From contig NZ_BJDH01000001.1 in the NCBI RefSeq assembly GCF_005405005.1, positions 1 through 64,000 of the forward strand: DNA of 64,000 bases, written 5' to 3'. Both the position numbers and the translations under genes were made by a program. Shown in pieces: positions 49,553-58,705 of this stretch. Position 1 is the stretch's first letter; every line of letters starts with the position of its first letter. The notes beneath the pieces are model-generated. The model was not told the DNA's origin. It ran no database searches and was given only the letters and a program-made list of their open reading frames with translations. Source of the stretch: Lactiplantibacillus daoliensis (GTDB lineage Bacteria > Bacillota > Bacilli > Lactobacillales > Lactobacillaceae).

Positions 49553-51295
49553 TTAGTCGTTCCCTTGATCCAAATCATACAACCGTTTAAACCGAGGCGC
49601 GGTCGCATAAAGTTCCTGCGGTGTCCCCGCCATATCGAACTGCCCAGCTTCCAGGAAACGAACTTGATCGACATAATTAATTCCGGCCAAATGATGGGTG
49701 ACCCACAAGATTGTTTTATCCTGCAAGACTCGGAAAACAGTTGCCAACAAATGCGCTTCCGTAATCGGATCCAAACTGACCGTTGGTTCATCCAAGATAA
49801 TGATTGGCGCGTCTTGCAGCAAGATACGAGCCAACGCAATCCGTTGACGTTCACCACCAGAGAAACGCGCGCCACCTTCTTCGACAACCGTGTCATAACC
49901 GGCCGGCAAACTTTCAATCAGTGGCGCTAACTCGACCGATTTCAAGGCCGCTTTAACTTGTTCATCCGTCGCGTCTGGATTTCCCATCCGGACATTATTC
50001 ATAATCGACGTATTGAATAAGTACGGCTGTTGGTCGAGCACACCGAATAACTTGGCGCGTTCATTTTGTAGACGGCTAATCGGCACATCATTTAACTGAA
50101 TACTGCCATTGGTTGGTTGTAAATCGCCCAAAATTAATTTAAGCAACGTACTCTTCCCGGTACCCGATGGCCCTAATAGAGCTAGTTTTTCGCCCGCAGT
50201 CAAACTCAAATTCAAATGTTTAAAGATTTGACGATTGCCGGCCGTGTATTGGAAATCCAAATCTGCAACCTGCAAACTGCTAAAAGGCTCCGTCAAACTC
50301 GTCTGATCAGTTTCATCCGTCGGCGTCGTATCCAACGCGTTGACCCGCCGAATTGAGCGCTGATAACTTGGCCATTCACTGACCCCTTGACTCACAGATT
50401 GGAACGCATCCACTAATGGAAAGACCGATAAAACGAATGCCGCAATCCAATTCGAGCTGGCCTTGTCGGTCGTCCAATAAAAGCTACTCCAAATTAATAA
50501 TGCCAGACAAATCACTCCAAATAACAATTGAATTGTAAAGTCGCGCCACCACTGGAAACGGTGATCCGCACGCCGGATGGTCGCAATTTGGTCAATTGGC
50601 GCCGTTTGTCGATCGTTGAAATCAGCTTGACGACCAGAGATCAACCAGTCGCCTAAGCCCATCACAGCATCCGTTAACTGTGTATAAAACGTCTGTTGAA
50701 TCTTACGGCTCTGTGTTTCACGCGCGCCATTTAGCAATACCGACCACAATGGCATGACAATCACAATCAATCCAAGCATTAGTAACATCAATAACCCGAA
50801 CCACCAACTGAAGAAGCCCAGTGCAATCACAATAACCAGATACATCAGCCAGGCAATCACTGTTGGAAAAACGGTCCGCAGATAGAGATTTTCAATGTGG
50901 TCGATGTCATCCGCTAAAATACTGAGGACATCACCGGTTTGAAAGTTCTGGCGAATCGCTACAGCGTGCTTCGCAACTGCTTGATAGAGCTTTTTTCGGA
51001 AATCTGAAACGATACGCAGCACCCAATTGTGACTTGTGATTCGTTCTGCATAGCGAAAAGCAGGACGACCAATCCCAAAGGCACGGGTTAGCACAATCGG
51101 GACATAAATCATCAAAATATTATATGGATGGCGAGCCGCCTTACTGATCAGATAACCGGAGTTAAACATCAGTGCCGACCCACAGAAAAACGTCATTAGT
51201 CCCAGAAAGAGTGTTAATGTTAATAGTTTTTTATACTTACGCAGATAAGGCATTACCCAAGTATCATGCTTAAAAGTTTCAAAAAAGGCTTTCAT
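49553..51295 (-). CDS. cydD: ABC transporter CydD/CydC-type subunit (second exporter gene)
   Basis: 580 aa half-transporter: a membrane domain with six helices and a C-terminal ATPase with Walker A GPSGTGKST, Q-loop region FGVLDQQPYLF, signature FSGGERQRIALARILL and Walker B IIILDEPTVSLD. With the preceding subunit it forms the heterodimeric exporter of cysteine/glutathione (and perhaps haem) needed to assemble cytochrome bd. Starts one base before the end of cydC, so translation is coupled. Confidence 0.93.
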   Translation of the reverse strand: MKAFFETFKHDTWVMPYLRKYKKLLTLTLFLGLMTFFCGSALMFNSGYLISKAARHPYNILMIYVPIVLTRAFGIGRPAFRYAERITSHNWVLRIVSDFRKKLYQAVAKHAVAIRQNFQTGDVLSILADDIDHIENLYLRTVFPTVIAWLMYLVIVIALGFFSWWFGLLMLLMLGLIVIVMPLWSVLLNGARETQSRKIQQTFYTQLTDAVMGLGDWLISGRQADFNDRQTAPIDQIATIRRADHRFQWWRDFTIQLLFGVICLALLIWSSFYWTTDKASSNWIAAFVLSVFPLVDAFQSVSQGVSEWPSYQRSIRRVNALDTTPTDETDQTSLTEPFSSLQVADLDFQYTAGNRQIFKHLNLSLTAGEKLALLGPSGTGKSTLLKLILGDLQPTNGSIQLNDVPISRLQNERAKLFGVLDQQPYLFNTSIMNNVRMGNPDATDEQVKAALKSVELAPLIESLPAGYDTVVEEGGARFSGGERQRIALARILLQDAPIIILDEPTVSLDPITEAHLLATVFRVLQDKTILWVTHHLAGINYVDQVRFLEAGQFDMAGTPQELYATAPRFKRLYDLDQGND

Positions 51296-53028
51296 CAGAT
51301 CGCACCTACCATTTCATCACGTAATCGAACATACGCGCCGTTGTGCGCTACCAGTTCAGCTGGCGTGCCTTGTTCGACAATTTTACCGTGATCCAGCACT
51401 AACACATAATCCATTTGATTGATCCAATGTAACCGATGAGTCGCAAAAAAGACCAAGTGATTTTCAAAAACGGGTAAAATCGTCTGCTTTAATTCAGCTT
51501 CGGTTTCAATGTCTAGATGGGCTGTGGGTTCATCAAACAAGAGAATCTTCCGTGAGTTATCCAAGAATGCTCGGGCTAATGCAATTCGTTGGGCTTGTCC
51601 GCCACTGACCCCACGGGCACCTTCACCAATTTGCGTGTTTAAGCCATCTGGTAGTGTCTTGATCCAATCAGTCAAACCAGCCTTGGCTGCCGCCTGTCCA
51701 ATCGCACTCACGCCAGCATCTGGCTGATAAAAGGCAATATTTTCCGCCAGTGTCGCATGGAATAAATATGGACTTTGAGGAATATAGAAGAAACTCTGTT
51801 GCCAAGCGGTCTGATTCAGATGACTGACCGCTTGCCCATTCACTTCAATCGTGCCATGTTCAGGCATTGGTGATAAAAAGCCCCCCAGCAAGTTGATCAA
51901 GGTCGATTTACCTGAGCCAGACGCCCCGATAATCCCGATTCGCTGATAACCATGCGCGGTTAAATTCAGTTGCTTTAAAGCCGGTTGTTCGTCATCATAA
52001 CTAAAATCGACCTGACTTAAGCTCAAACGGCTGCCAGCTTGCCAATCCAATGGTTCTGTACCTAATTGATCACGATGAGTCGGTACCGGCAGCGCTAACA
52101 TCTTTTGCACATCCGCAAACGCATTTTTACCATTCAACGTCGCATGGTAGTCACTCGCAAACGTCCGTAATGGCAAAAAGTAATCTGGTGACAACACCAA
52201 GATGACCAACGCTGGCAACAACGTAATCGTGCCATTGATTAAACCAAAGCCTAAGAAGACTGCCACTACGGCAATCGATAGTGTTGTGAAGAAGTCCAAG
52301 GCAAATGTGGATAACATCGCAACTTTAATAACCGCCATCGTTTGCTTACGATAACCCTCGCTCACTTGATAAACATTTGAAGCATACTGTTTGCTGAGCC
52401 CCAATTGCTTCAGAGTTGGCAGTCCCCGTAACGTATCGACAAAATGATTCGACATCCGTTGGTACCCGACATATTGCTTGTCGGCTTTCGCTTGCGCTGC
52501 GTAACCAAGAATAATCATAAAAACAATAATTAATGGAAAGATAGCTAACAAGAATAACGCTTCACGCCAACGTAGCCACGCAATATAGATTAAAATCACC
52601 CACGGAATGATCATCATATCGATCACCTTGATGACCACCAGCATTAAGTAAGTCTGCACCTTATCAATGCCTTCTAACGCGGTGGTCACGACATTACCCG
52701 TCCCGGTCTTGGCAACGTAACTTGGTCCTAACCGATATAATTTTTGCATCACCTGACGACGCATGTCACCACTGGTTTTCTCAACAATGGGATACATCAA
52801 TCGGTTTTTAAAGACAACTAACAATTGACGAGCTGTCCAAGCAATTGCAAAGATTAGCATTGGTTGGACGATCGTTGCCAACGTCTTAAGTTGCCAAAGC
52901 CCGACAATCGCTAGGGATAGAAATTGAGCCTGGATAATAATACAAATTCCCTCAACCACGGCCAACAAGGCTAAAATCACTGTTAACCGCCGCATTCCGG
53001 GAAGTTTAAATAGCGCCGGATCAAACAT
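51295..53028 (-). CDS. cydC: ABC transporter CydC/CydD-type subunit (first exporter gene)
   Basis: About 577 aa from ATG 53028, 7 nt after GGGGGT; a GTG at 53037 is the alternative. Six-helix membrane domain, then ATPase with Walker A GASGSGKST, signature VSGGQAQRIALARAFL, Walker B ILLFDEPTAHLD and the H-loop ATHRLHW. Partner of the next gene in cytochrome bd assembly. It is separated from cydB by 117 bp that include a strong terminator-like hairpin. Assignment of C versus D follows gene order. Confidence 0.93.
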   Translation of the reverse strand: MFDPALFKLPGMRRLTVILALLAVVEGICIIIQAQFLSLAIVGLWQLKTLATIVQPMLIFAIAWTARQLLVVFKNRLMYPIVEKTSGDMRRQVMQKLYRLGPSYVAKTGTGNVVTTALEGIDKVQTYLMLVVIKVIDMMIIPWVILIYIAWLRWREALFLLAIFPLIIVFMIILGYAAQAKADKQYVGYQRMSNHFVDTLRGLPTLKQLGLSKQYASNVYQVSEGYRKQTMAVIKVAMLSTFALDFFTTLSIAVVAVFLGFGLINGTITLLPALVILVLSPDYFLPLRTFASDYHATLNGKNAFADVQKMLALPVPTHRDQLGTEPLDWQAGSRLSLSQVDFSYDDEQPALKQLNLTAHGYQRIGIIGASGSGKSTLINLLGGFLSPMPEHGTIEVNGQAVSHLNQTAWQQSFFYIPQSPYLFHATLAENIAFYQPDAGVSAIGQAAAKAGLTDWIKTLPDGLNTQIGEGARGVSGGQAQRIALARAFLDNSRKILLFDEPTAHLDIETEAELKQTILPVFENHLVFFATHRLHWINQMDYVLVLDHGKIVEQGTPAELVAHNGAYVRLRDEMVGAI

Positions 53029-53053
53029 CTCCGTCACCCCCGCTTAAAATATT

Positions 53054-53090
53054 AAAAGGCCGTGACTTGGCACTCGGCCAAGTCACGACC
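53054..53090 (-). terminator. Intra-operon terminator/attenuator between cydB and cydC
   Basis: Minus strand: GGTCGTGACTTGGC, 5-nt loop, GCCAAGTCACGGCC (one G-T pair), then TTTTAATATTTT. The long stem and T-rich tail should end part of the cydAB transcripts. A second small stem (CCACC/GGTGG) lies just upstream. Confidence 0.75.
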
Positions 53091-53145
53091 CTGTTCGTGC
53101 AATTTAATTGTACCACCGCTTTAATGATTTGGTGGGTAAAACTCA

Positions 53146-54141
53146 CTAGGAAGCTAAACGCTTGTAGAAAACCCAATAACTCCAAATGAAGTAAACCAAC
53201 ATAATTGGTAAGACACTCAAAGCAATCACAGTCATCAAGTGTAACGTGTATGGTGAGTTCGAAGCATCCTTAATTAAAATGCTGTTAACTGAATTGTTAG
53301 CGACCATGACCCGTGGGAACAAACCGTTAAATAACAGCACAACGACATCAATCAAAGATAACCCACTGCTGATAAATGATAACCATTCATGATTACCATA
53401 AACACCCCAAGTGGCTAAACAAGTCAAGACAACTAATACCACCACCAAAATCAAAGTTGAAATTGGTTTCTTCGTAAAGAAGTCAGTATTGAAGTACAAG
53501 AGAATGGCAAAGACCACTTCACCAGCAAACAATACCCAATATAATGGTTTAGCCCATTGTAAGGCCCGGGCACGCAATGTCCCGGTCGTCTTTAGGCGAA
53601 TAAAGTTTAACCCATGCAAGTAGCAGAGCAAAGTAACTGCAACCCCACCAACAATCGAGAATAGGTTGACGTAGTCAGTGAAGTGCGCGGTCATGTCGCC
53701 ATGCGCATTGATTGGCATCCCTTTGACCATCGCGGTGAACATCATCCCAAATAGGAAGGCTGCCAAGAAACTCCCAATCGCAGCTGCCCATTCCCAAAAG
53801 TTTCGACCGGCATCACTTTCCATCCGGCTTCGGAATTCAAACGAAACGCCCCGCATAATCAAGGCAACCAAGATCAAAAGTAAAATCAGATAAAAACCGG
53901 AGAATAAGCTCGCATACCACATTGGGAACGAAGCGAACATCGCCCCACCAGCAGTAATTAACCAAACTTCATTGGCATCCCAATGTGGACCAATGGTGTG
54001 AATCACAACATCTCGTTCAGCACGTGTCTGGGCCAAACTCTTAATCGTCATCCCAACCCCGAAGTCAAATCCTTCCAGGAAGAAGAAACCACTAAATAAA
54101 ACGCCAACTAGCACAAACCATAATAGTTGTAAGTTACTCAT
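53146..54141 (-). CDS. cydB: Cytochrome bd ubiquinol/menaquinol oxidase subunit II
   Basis: 331 aa from ATG 54141 (AAGGGGG 9 nt upstream; overlaps cydA by 8 nt). About eight to nine membrane helices. LWFVLVGVLFSGFFFLEGFDFGVGM at the N terminus and IGPHWDANEVWLITAGGAMFASFP are family hallmarks. With CydA forms the terminal oxidase reducing oxygen to water with quinol. Confidence 0.96.
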   Translation of the reverse strand: MSNLQLLWFVLVGVLFSGFFFLEGFDFGVGMTIKSLAQTRAERDVVIHTIGPHWDANEVWLITAGGAMFASFPMWYASLFSGFYLILLLILVALIMRGVSFEFRSRMESDAGRNFWEWAAAIGSFLAAFLFGMMFTAMVKGMPINAHGDMTAHFTDYVNLFSIVGGVAVTLLCYLHGLNFIRLKTTGTLRARALQWAKPLYWVLFAGEVVFAILLYFNTDFFTKKPISTLILVVVLVVLTCLATWGVYGNHEWLSFISSGLSLIDVVVLLFNGLFPRVMVANNSVNSILIKDASNSPYTLHLMTVIALSVLPIMLVYFIWSYWVFYKRLAS

Positions 54142-55573
54142 GACTGAGCGCCCCCTTACCATAAGGATCATATGGTGCGTCATCAGCGGCTTTCAACAAG
54201 TCATCTGGACCATGATGCAAAGCCCGTCGTGATAAGACAATCATGACAACGCCAAGACCACTGAAGACACAGAAGTAAACAATGTTGGAAATTAATAAGG
54301 ACGCCACGCTGACATTTGGTGAAACCGCATCAGCAATCGTTAACAACCCATAGACAACCCATGGATAACGACCTAATTCAGTAATCAACCAGCCAGTTGT
54401 ATTGGCAGCAAATGGTAAGAACGTGCAAATGCCAAGGACCCATAAGAACCAACGTTGACGCATAATCAAATCTGAACTGGCGCGATTAAAGATCAACCCG
54501 ACAATCGCAATTAAGGCGAATAACCCACCAGAAATCGTCATTACCCGGAAACTCCAGAACAAAGTCTTGGTTGGCACATAGTAGTTCATGTTCTTACCAA
54601 ACTTCTTATCATATTTCGCGTGGAATTCCTTATTGATCGTATTCTGACCTTTAACATTCCCAGATAGTTTGTGATAACTCAAGATATCCAAGACATATGG
54701 CACTTCAACAGACCAATTGGTTTTATGATTCTTGGTATCCATACCAGAAATAATGGACCAAGCGGCTGGCGAACCAGAGTCTTTGTATAAGCCTTCGGTT
54801 GCCGCAAACTTCATCGGTTGTTCTTTAATGATATAACGCGTTTGCAAATCACCGACAGCAACAACGCCTAAAGTTGCAACCAGGCCAATAATCAAACTGA
54901 CTTTGAGTGACTTACGGAAGAAGGTCACATTCTTCTTCCTGAGTAGTGAAAAGGCCGCCATCCCAGCAACCACAAATGATCCAGTCACAAAGGCACCGAA
55001 TAACACGTGTGGTAATTCGACCCAGAGCTGCGGGTTCTTGATAACTGCGCTAAAGCTGGTCATTTGTGCACGGCCAGTTTTAGCATTGATCATAAACCCG
55101 ACTGGATTTTGCATGAAACTGTTTGCCGCTAAAATCCACATCGCTGAGATCATAGTCCCAATCGATGTTAACCAAATAAATGCACAATGGATTTTGGCAT
55201 TGAAACGATCCCAACCAAACATCCAAAGCCCAATAAACGTGGATTCCATGAAGAACGCAACTAACGCTTCAATCGCTAGTGGCGCCCCGAAAATGTCACC
55301 CATAAAACGTGAATAATCAGACCAGTTCATCCCAAATTGGAATTCTTGAATAATCCCCGTCACAACCCCGACGGCGAAGCTAAGTAAGAAAATCCGTCCC
55401 CAGAATTGCGCCATATGTTTGTAAAGCACATCTTTCTTTACAACATAAATTGTTTCCATAATTGCAACAACTAATGCTAACCCAATTGATAATGGCACGA
55501 AGAAGAAATGAAACACCGTTGTCATCGCAAATTGGAACCGCGCTAAGGATAAAATACTTAATCCGAGATTCAT
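54134..55573 (-). CDS. cydA: Cytochrome bd ubiquinol/menaquinol oxidase subunit I
   Basis: 479 aa, about nine membrane helices, carries haems b558, b595 and d. LARFQFAMTTVFHFFFVPLSIGLAL holds the conserved His; the quinol-loop stretch is of the short (non-E. coli) type. WGRIFLLSFAVGVVTGIIQEFQFGMNWSDYSRFMGDIFGAPLAIE and GRYPWVVYGLLTIADAVSP follow. AAGGGGGG precedes ATG 55573. Function in this organism probably needs external haem and quinone precursors; no haem synthesis genes are here. Confidence 0.97.
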   Translation of the reverse strand: MNLGLSILSLARFQFAMTTVFHFFFVPLSIGLALVVAIMETIYVVKKDVLYKHMAQFWGRIFLLSFAVGVVTGIIQEFQFGMNWSDYSRFMGDIFGAPLAIEALVAFFMESTFIGLWMFGWDRFNAKIHCAFIWLTSIGTMISAMWILAANSFMQNPVGFMINAKTGRAQMTSFSAVIKNPQLWVELPHVLFGAFVTGSFVVAGMAAFSLLRKKNVTFFRKSLKVSLIIGLVATLGVVAVGDLQTRYIIKEQPMKFAATEGLYKDSGSPAAWSIISGMDTKNHKTNWSVEVPYVLDILSYHKLSGNVKGQNTINKEFHAKYDKKFGKNMNYYVPTKTLFWSFRVMTISGGLFALIAIVGLIFNRASSDLIMRQRWFLWVLGICTFLPFAANTTGWLITELGRYPWVVYGLLTIADAVSPNVSVASLLISNIVYFCVFSGLGVVMIVLSRRALHHGPDDLLKAADDAPYDPYGKGALSHE

Positions 55574-55640
55574 AAAGGTCCCCCCTTTTTATTAAACTAG
55601 TTGGTTCACCTGCGTAAGCGGAACCAATCGATTCACCCCT

Positions 55641-55669
55641 ATCATATCAACTGATAAGTGAAAATTCAA
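55641..55669 (-). promoter_or_regulatory. cydABCD promoter
   Basis: Minus strand: TTGAAT, exactly 17 nt, TATGAT, giving a ~60-nt leader to cydA. The 455-bp gap between cydA and the surface-protein gene also holds the inverted repeat at 55689-55715 and otherwise only AT-rich sequence and the plus-strand promoter near 55960-55990. Confidence 0.8.
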
Positions 55670-55688
55670 TCAATCTCAACTTTTATTC

Positions 55689-55715
55689 GAAAATTAGTCA
55701 AATACGCTAATTTTC
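55689..55715. promoter_or_regulatory. Inverted repeat upstream of the cyd promoter
   Basis: GAAAATTAG, 9 nt, CTAATTTTC, perfect arms. Located 20 bp upstream of the cyd -35, an activator or repressor position. It does not match cre or the Rex consensus. A loose Rex-like sequence (TTGTAAC...CACAA) occurs at 55863-55882. Confidence 0.45.
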
Positions 55716-55957
55716 AAACCCGCGTTGGTCCTGTTATTCAGTTTGTTAGTTGACAATCATTTTTGCCCAGATTGCTGCTAACAGTGGGATAACGGTAGAT
55801 TGAACAATTTTACACAAAAACGATATGAGCCAAATTCAATCAAATAGCGGTATATCAGTCTTTTTGTAACTATTTTTCACAATTAATCGTTTTAACTATG
55901 AACAACTTACCGGGTTCATTGAAAACCGCCTTATTTGTCGGTGAATCCTTGCGTAAA

Positions 55958-55988
55958 TTGAACTAAACGCATTTTCACATGGTATATT
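55958..55988 (+). promoter_or_regulatory. Candidate promoter of the surface alpha/beta hydrolase gene
   Basis: TTGAAC, 19 nt, TGG-TATATT; spacing is long but the extended -10 may compensate. Ribosome site AGAGGAG lies 7-8 nt before ATG 56030. Confidence 0.45.
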
Positions 55989-56029
55989 CATAATGTCGAA
56001 TAGAATAAATTATTAAGAGGAGTAAGTAT

Positions 56030-58390
56030 ATGAATCAAACAACTTCGGGGATTCCCACCACAACACATTTCAAGATGTTTAAGCCTGGCAGACGTTGGGT
56101 CTACGCCGGCATCACTGTCGCTGGGCTTGGAAGTGGCTTAATGTTGACCACAAATGCCATGGCGGCAACCAATGCCTTACCAACGCCCACAACCGTCTCA
56201 GAAACCGTTCAACCTACCACGGCAGCGCCGACGACACCAACTGAAACGGTCGAAGCACCGGCTACTCAACCAACAACCACAACGGCAAATATGCCTACCA
56301 CAGTCCCATCAGTTGTGACACCACCAGTCGAAGAGACACAACCGACGACAGTGACTAACGATGATGTCAAACCAACCACGCCGGCTGTGCCTGCTGAACC
56401 AGCTGCGAACACAACTGTCAACGATGGCACGCAACCAACTACGACGCTAACTGAGAAAGTTCAACCAACAACTGCCCCGGCAGTGCAGGCTAGTTCAGTG
56501 GTTGCTAACGAACATGGTCCCGTCTACACCACCGATGACACGACATTAGATAACCATGGCACCATCACGGTAACCAAGAACGGCCCTTACAGCGTGACTT
56601 GGAAGAGTGTTGACACCACAACTAAAACCGTCACTAAGACAGTCACCTTAGATGTAAGCGATATCGTGGCAGCCGTGAAAGATCTTGGGGCAACTGCAGA
56701 GAACAGTAGCAAATTCCCCGCTGTCAAAGCCAAATTAGACGAAATGATCAGCAACTTAAAAGAGTTGCCAACCGACATTGCCAGTTCACTGGTTGCCAAG
56801 GCACTGTATCAGGTTGCCTTTACCGGTTCTGGGTCGCAAGCCCTCTCTAAGTTCCGTACACTGCTTGATCCTAGCCGTTACGCGGTTTCAGACTTTTGGA
56901 CTGGTTTGGACCCAGTAGCATACGCTGCTGACCGTGCTGCTTCTGAGACCTATTATCCCGAAGCGGTCACTTGGTATAAAAATGTTAATAAAGAAACTTG
57001 GGAACTACCAGAATACAACAACCCAACTCAGCTCGTTCGGGCCACTTATATCCAAAATGGTGATTCAACTAAGACCGTGGTCATCGGACAAGGCTGGACT
57101 GAAGAACCCGATTGGATCGGCTATGTTTCTAAAATTTGGTATGACTTGGGCTACAACGTCTTAATGCCAAGTCAACGTGGTCAATTTTTAAGTGACGGCA
57201 ACGACATCACTTTTGGCTATCAAGATAAATATGACTGGCTCAACTGGGTTAAAATGGTTGACGCTCGGAACGGTGCTGATAGTGAAGTTGTCTTCTATGG
57301 TCAATCTCTAGGAGCCGATACCGTTATCGAAGCTGCATCCGTTCCTGGCCTATCTAAATCTGTTAAGGCGGTTATTTCTGATGCCGGTTATGCAACGATG
57401 CCAGGTTTGGGCAGTAGCCTTTACCAAAATGCCATCGGCGCAATCTCTGCTAAGTTACAATCGTTTGGTTTACCAGCCATTACTAGCTTGCCATTCCTGT
57501 CTTACGATAAAATTGTAGCCGACATTGATGCTGAATTACAGCAAAAGCAAGGCTTCTCATTGGCTGATATTTCTGGGACCACCGCAGCAAGCAAGGTCAC
57601 GGTACCATTGATGTTAATTCACACCGAAGATGACAACTTTATTCCTTATACAAATTCATTAGAATTGGCAGCCGCAAATAATTCTAAAATTAAGGACGTT
57701 TGGATTCTCCCTGGACAAGTTGGTGGTCATGCCATGGCCAATGGGGCGATCTTACAATACACCGACCATCTGAAATCATTTTTAGCTGAAGCACTTGGTG
57801 TTCCCGAAACACCAGTTGTCTTACCGGTAGTTGAAGATGACAACGACATTGATGGGGGTATTGCTCCTACCGATGTGGATACCGGTGAAGTCGTCACGAA
57901 CGACAACACCGCAGCGACGACCAGTGATTCTGAAACAACAACCAAAGAAGCTAACATTGACACAGACAATCACAACAATGCCCAGACGGTTGTCACCGAT
58001 GATAACCTCAACTCAGACCAAGCCGGTGGTACTACTTCTGAAGCAGCCGCAACGGCTAGCAAAAAAGCCACAATCAAGGCAGCTTTAGCTCAAGTTGATC
58101 AAAAATTAGTTGCCAATGATCATAGTGGTTCCGCAGTTACTGCCAGTCTATTACATGACACGACTCAGGCGGTTACCGTCGCACCTGTTCACGCCACGAT
58201 CAAAGCATTGGTTAATAATAATACCAATACCACAGTTAAAACGCAGACAACTGCTACTACAGCAACTGTCTTACCGCAAACCGATGATCAAGCGCACAAC
58301 GGTCTCGTTGCCCTAGGCGCCAGCATCATGACCATGACTACTGGACTCTTCCTCGGACTACGCCGTCGTTTTGCTAAAATCTTTGGTTAA
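56030..58390 (+). CDS. Sortase-anchored cell-surface alpha/beta hydrolase with KxYKxGKxW-type signal
   Basis: 786 aa. Long signal of the KxYKxGKxW type (FKMFKPGRRW, then a hydrophobic core to ANAMAATNA). Pro/Thr-rich spacer with TQPTT/VQPTT-like repeats (~45-155). Hydrolase domain (~290-610): VVIGQGWTEEPDWIGY, nucleophile Ser in GQSLGAD, acid in TEDDNFIPY and His in GGHAMA, so the triad is complete. A second acidic Thr/Asn-rich spacer follows, then LPQTDDQ, a membrane helix and RRRFAKIFG for sortase anchoring. Esterase or peptidase activity at the surface is likely; the substrate is unknown. Monocistronic. Confidence 0.87.
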   Translation: MNQTTSGIPTTTHFKMFKPGRRWVYAGITVAGLGSGLMLTTNAMAATNALPTPTTVSETVQPTTAAPTTPTETVEAPATQPTTTTANMPTTVPSVVTPPVEETQPTTVTNDDVKPTTPAVPAEPAANTTVNDGTQPTTTLTEKVQPTTAPAVQASSVVANEHGPVYTTDDTTLDNHGTITVTKNGPYSVTWKSVDTTTKTVTKTVTLDVSDIVAAVKDLGATAENSSKFPAVKAKLDEMISNLKELPTDIASSLVAKALYQVAFTGSGSQALSKFRTLLDPSRYAVSDFWTGLDPVAYAADRAASETYYPEAVTWYKNVNKETWELPEYNNPTQLVRATYIQNGDSTKTVVIGQGWTEEPDWIGYVSKIWYDLGYNVLMPSQRGQFLSDGNDITFGYQDKYDWLNWVKMVDARNGADSEVVFYGQSLGADTVIEAASVPGLSKSVKAVISDAGYATMPGLGSSLYQNAIGAISAKLQSFGLPAITSLPFLSYDKIVADIDAELQQKQGFSLADISGTTAASKVTVPLMLIHTEDDNFIPYTNSLELAAANNSKIKDVWILPGQVGGHAMANGAILQYTDHLKSFLAEALGVPETPVVLPVVEDDNDIDGGIAPTDVDTGEVVTNDNTAATTSDSETTTKEANIDTDNHNNAQTVVTDDNLNSDQAGGTTSEAAATASKKATIKAALAQVDQKLVANDHSGSAVTASLLHDTTQAVTVAPVHATIKALVNNNTNTTVKTQTTATTATVLPQTDDQAHNGLVALGASIMTMTTGLFLGLRRRFAKIFG

Positions 58391-58409
58391 ACCAGACTTG
58401 TTAGGTCAG

Positions 58410-58437
58410 TTGACATTCCGTTAATCCGTGCTATATT
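58410..58437 (+). promoter_or_regulatory. Promoter of the small KOW-like gene
   Basis: Consensus -35 TTGACA, 16 nt, TATATT; about 25 nt to the start codon region. Confidence 0.75.
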
Positions 58438-58468
58438 TAATGGCATTAACCAGAGAAGAGGCCAACGC

Positions 58469-58645
58469 ATGGAAATCGGCACAAAAGTGGCTTTCAAGCT
58501 TGAAGGGCAAGACTTTACAGGCGAGATTGCCAAAGCCTACGTCAATTCATATTTAATTACATTTGAAAGTACTGATCCAGAAATTGTGGATAAGTACCAC
58601 AACAAAGTCATCATTAGTCAAAAGCAAGTTAAAGCAATTGACTAA
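58469..58645 (+). CDS. Small DUF2187-like (KOW-type) protein, 58 aa
   Basis: Short frame from ATG 58469 preceded by AGAAGAGG, with a near-consensus promoter upstream and a strong terminator right after the stop, so it is a real single-gene unit. The product starts MEIGTKVAFKLEGQDFTGEI, the beta-strand and GxV/I pattern of KOW/SH3-like proteins, and ends VIISQKQVKAID, as in small DUF2187 proteins of Firmicutes. Nucleic-acid or ribosome binding is possible but unproven. Confidence 0.75.
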   Translation: MEIGTKVAFKLEGQDFTGEIAKAYVNSYLITFESTDPEIVDKYHNKVIISQKQVKAID

Positions 58646-58646
58646 T

Positions 58647-58686
58647 AAAAATGGATTCGGGGAAATAATCCTCGAATCCATTTTTT
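58647..58686. terminator. Bidirectional rho-independent terminator
   Basis: AAATGGATTCG pairs with CGAATCCATTT, with T run after and A run before. Serves the small KOW-like gene and the convergent ECF gene. Confidence 0.88.
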
Positions 58687-58705
58687 ATTGACAGCTTTAT
58701 TTAAC

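Noticed and set aside
49216-49917. 233-codon minus-strand frame
   Set aside because: Overlaps the cydD end in another frame and then runs through repeat copy F; Arg/Ser/Trp-rich composition typical of a shadow frame.
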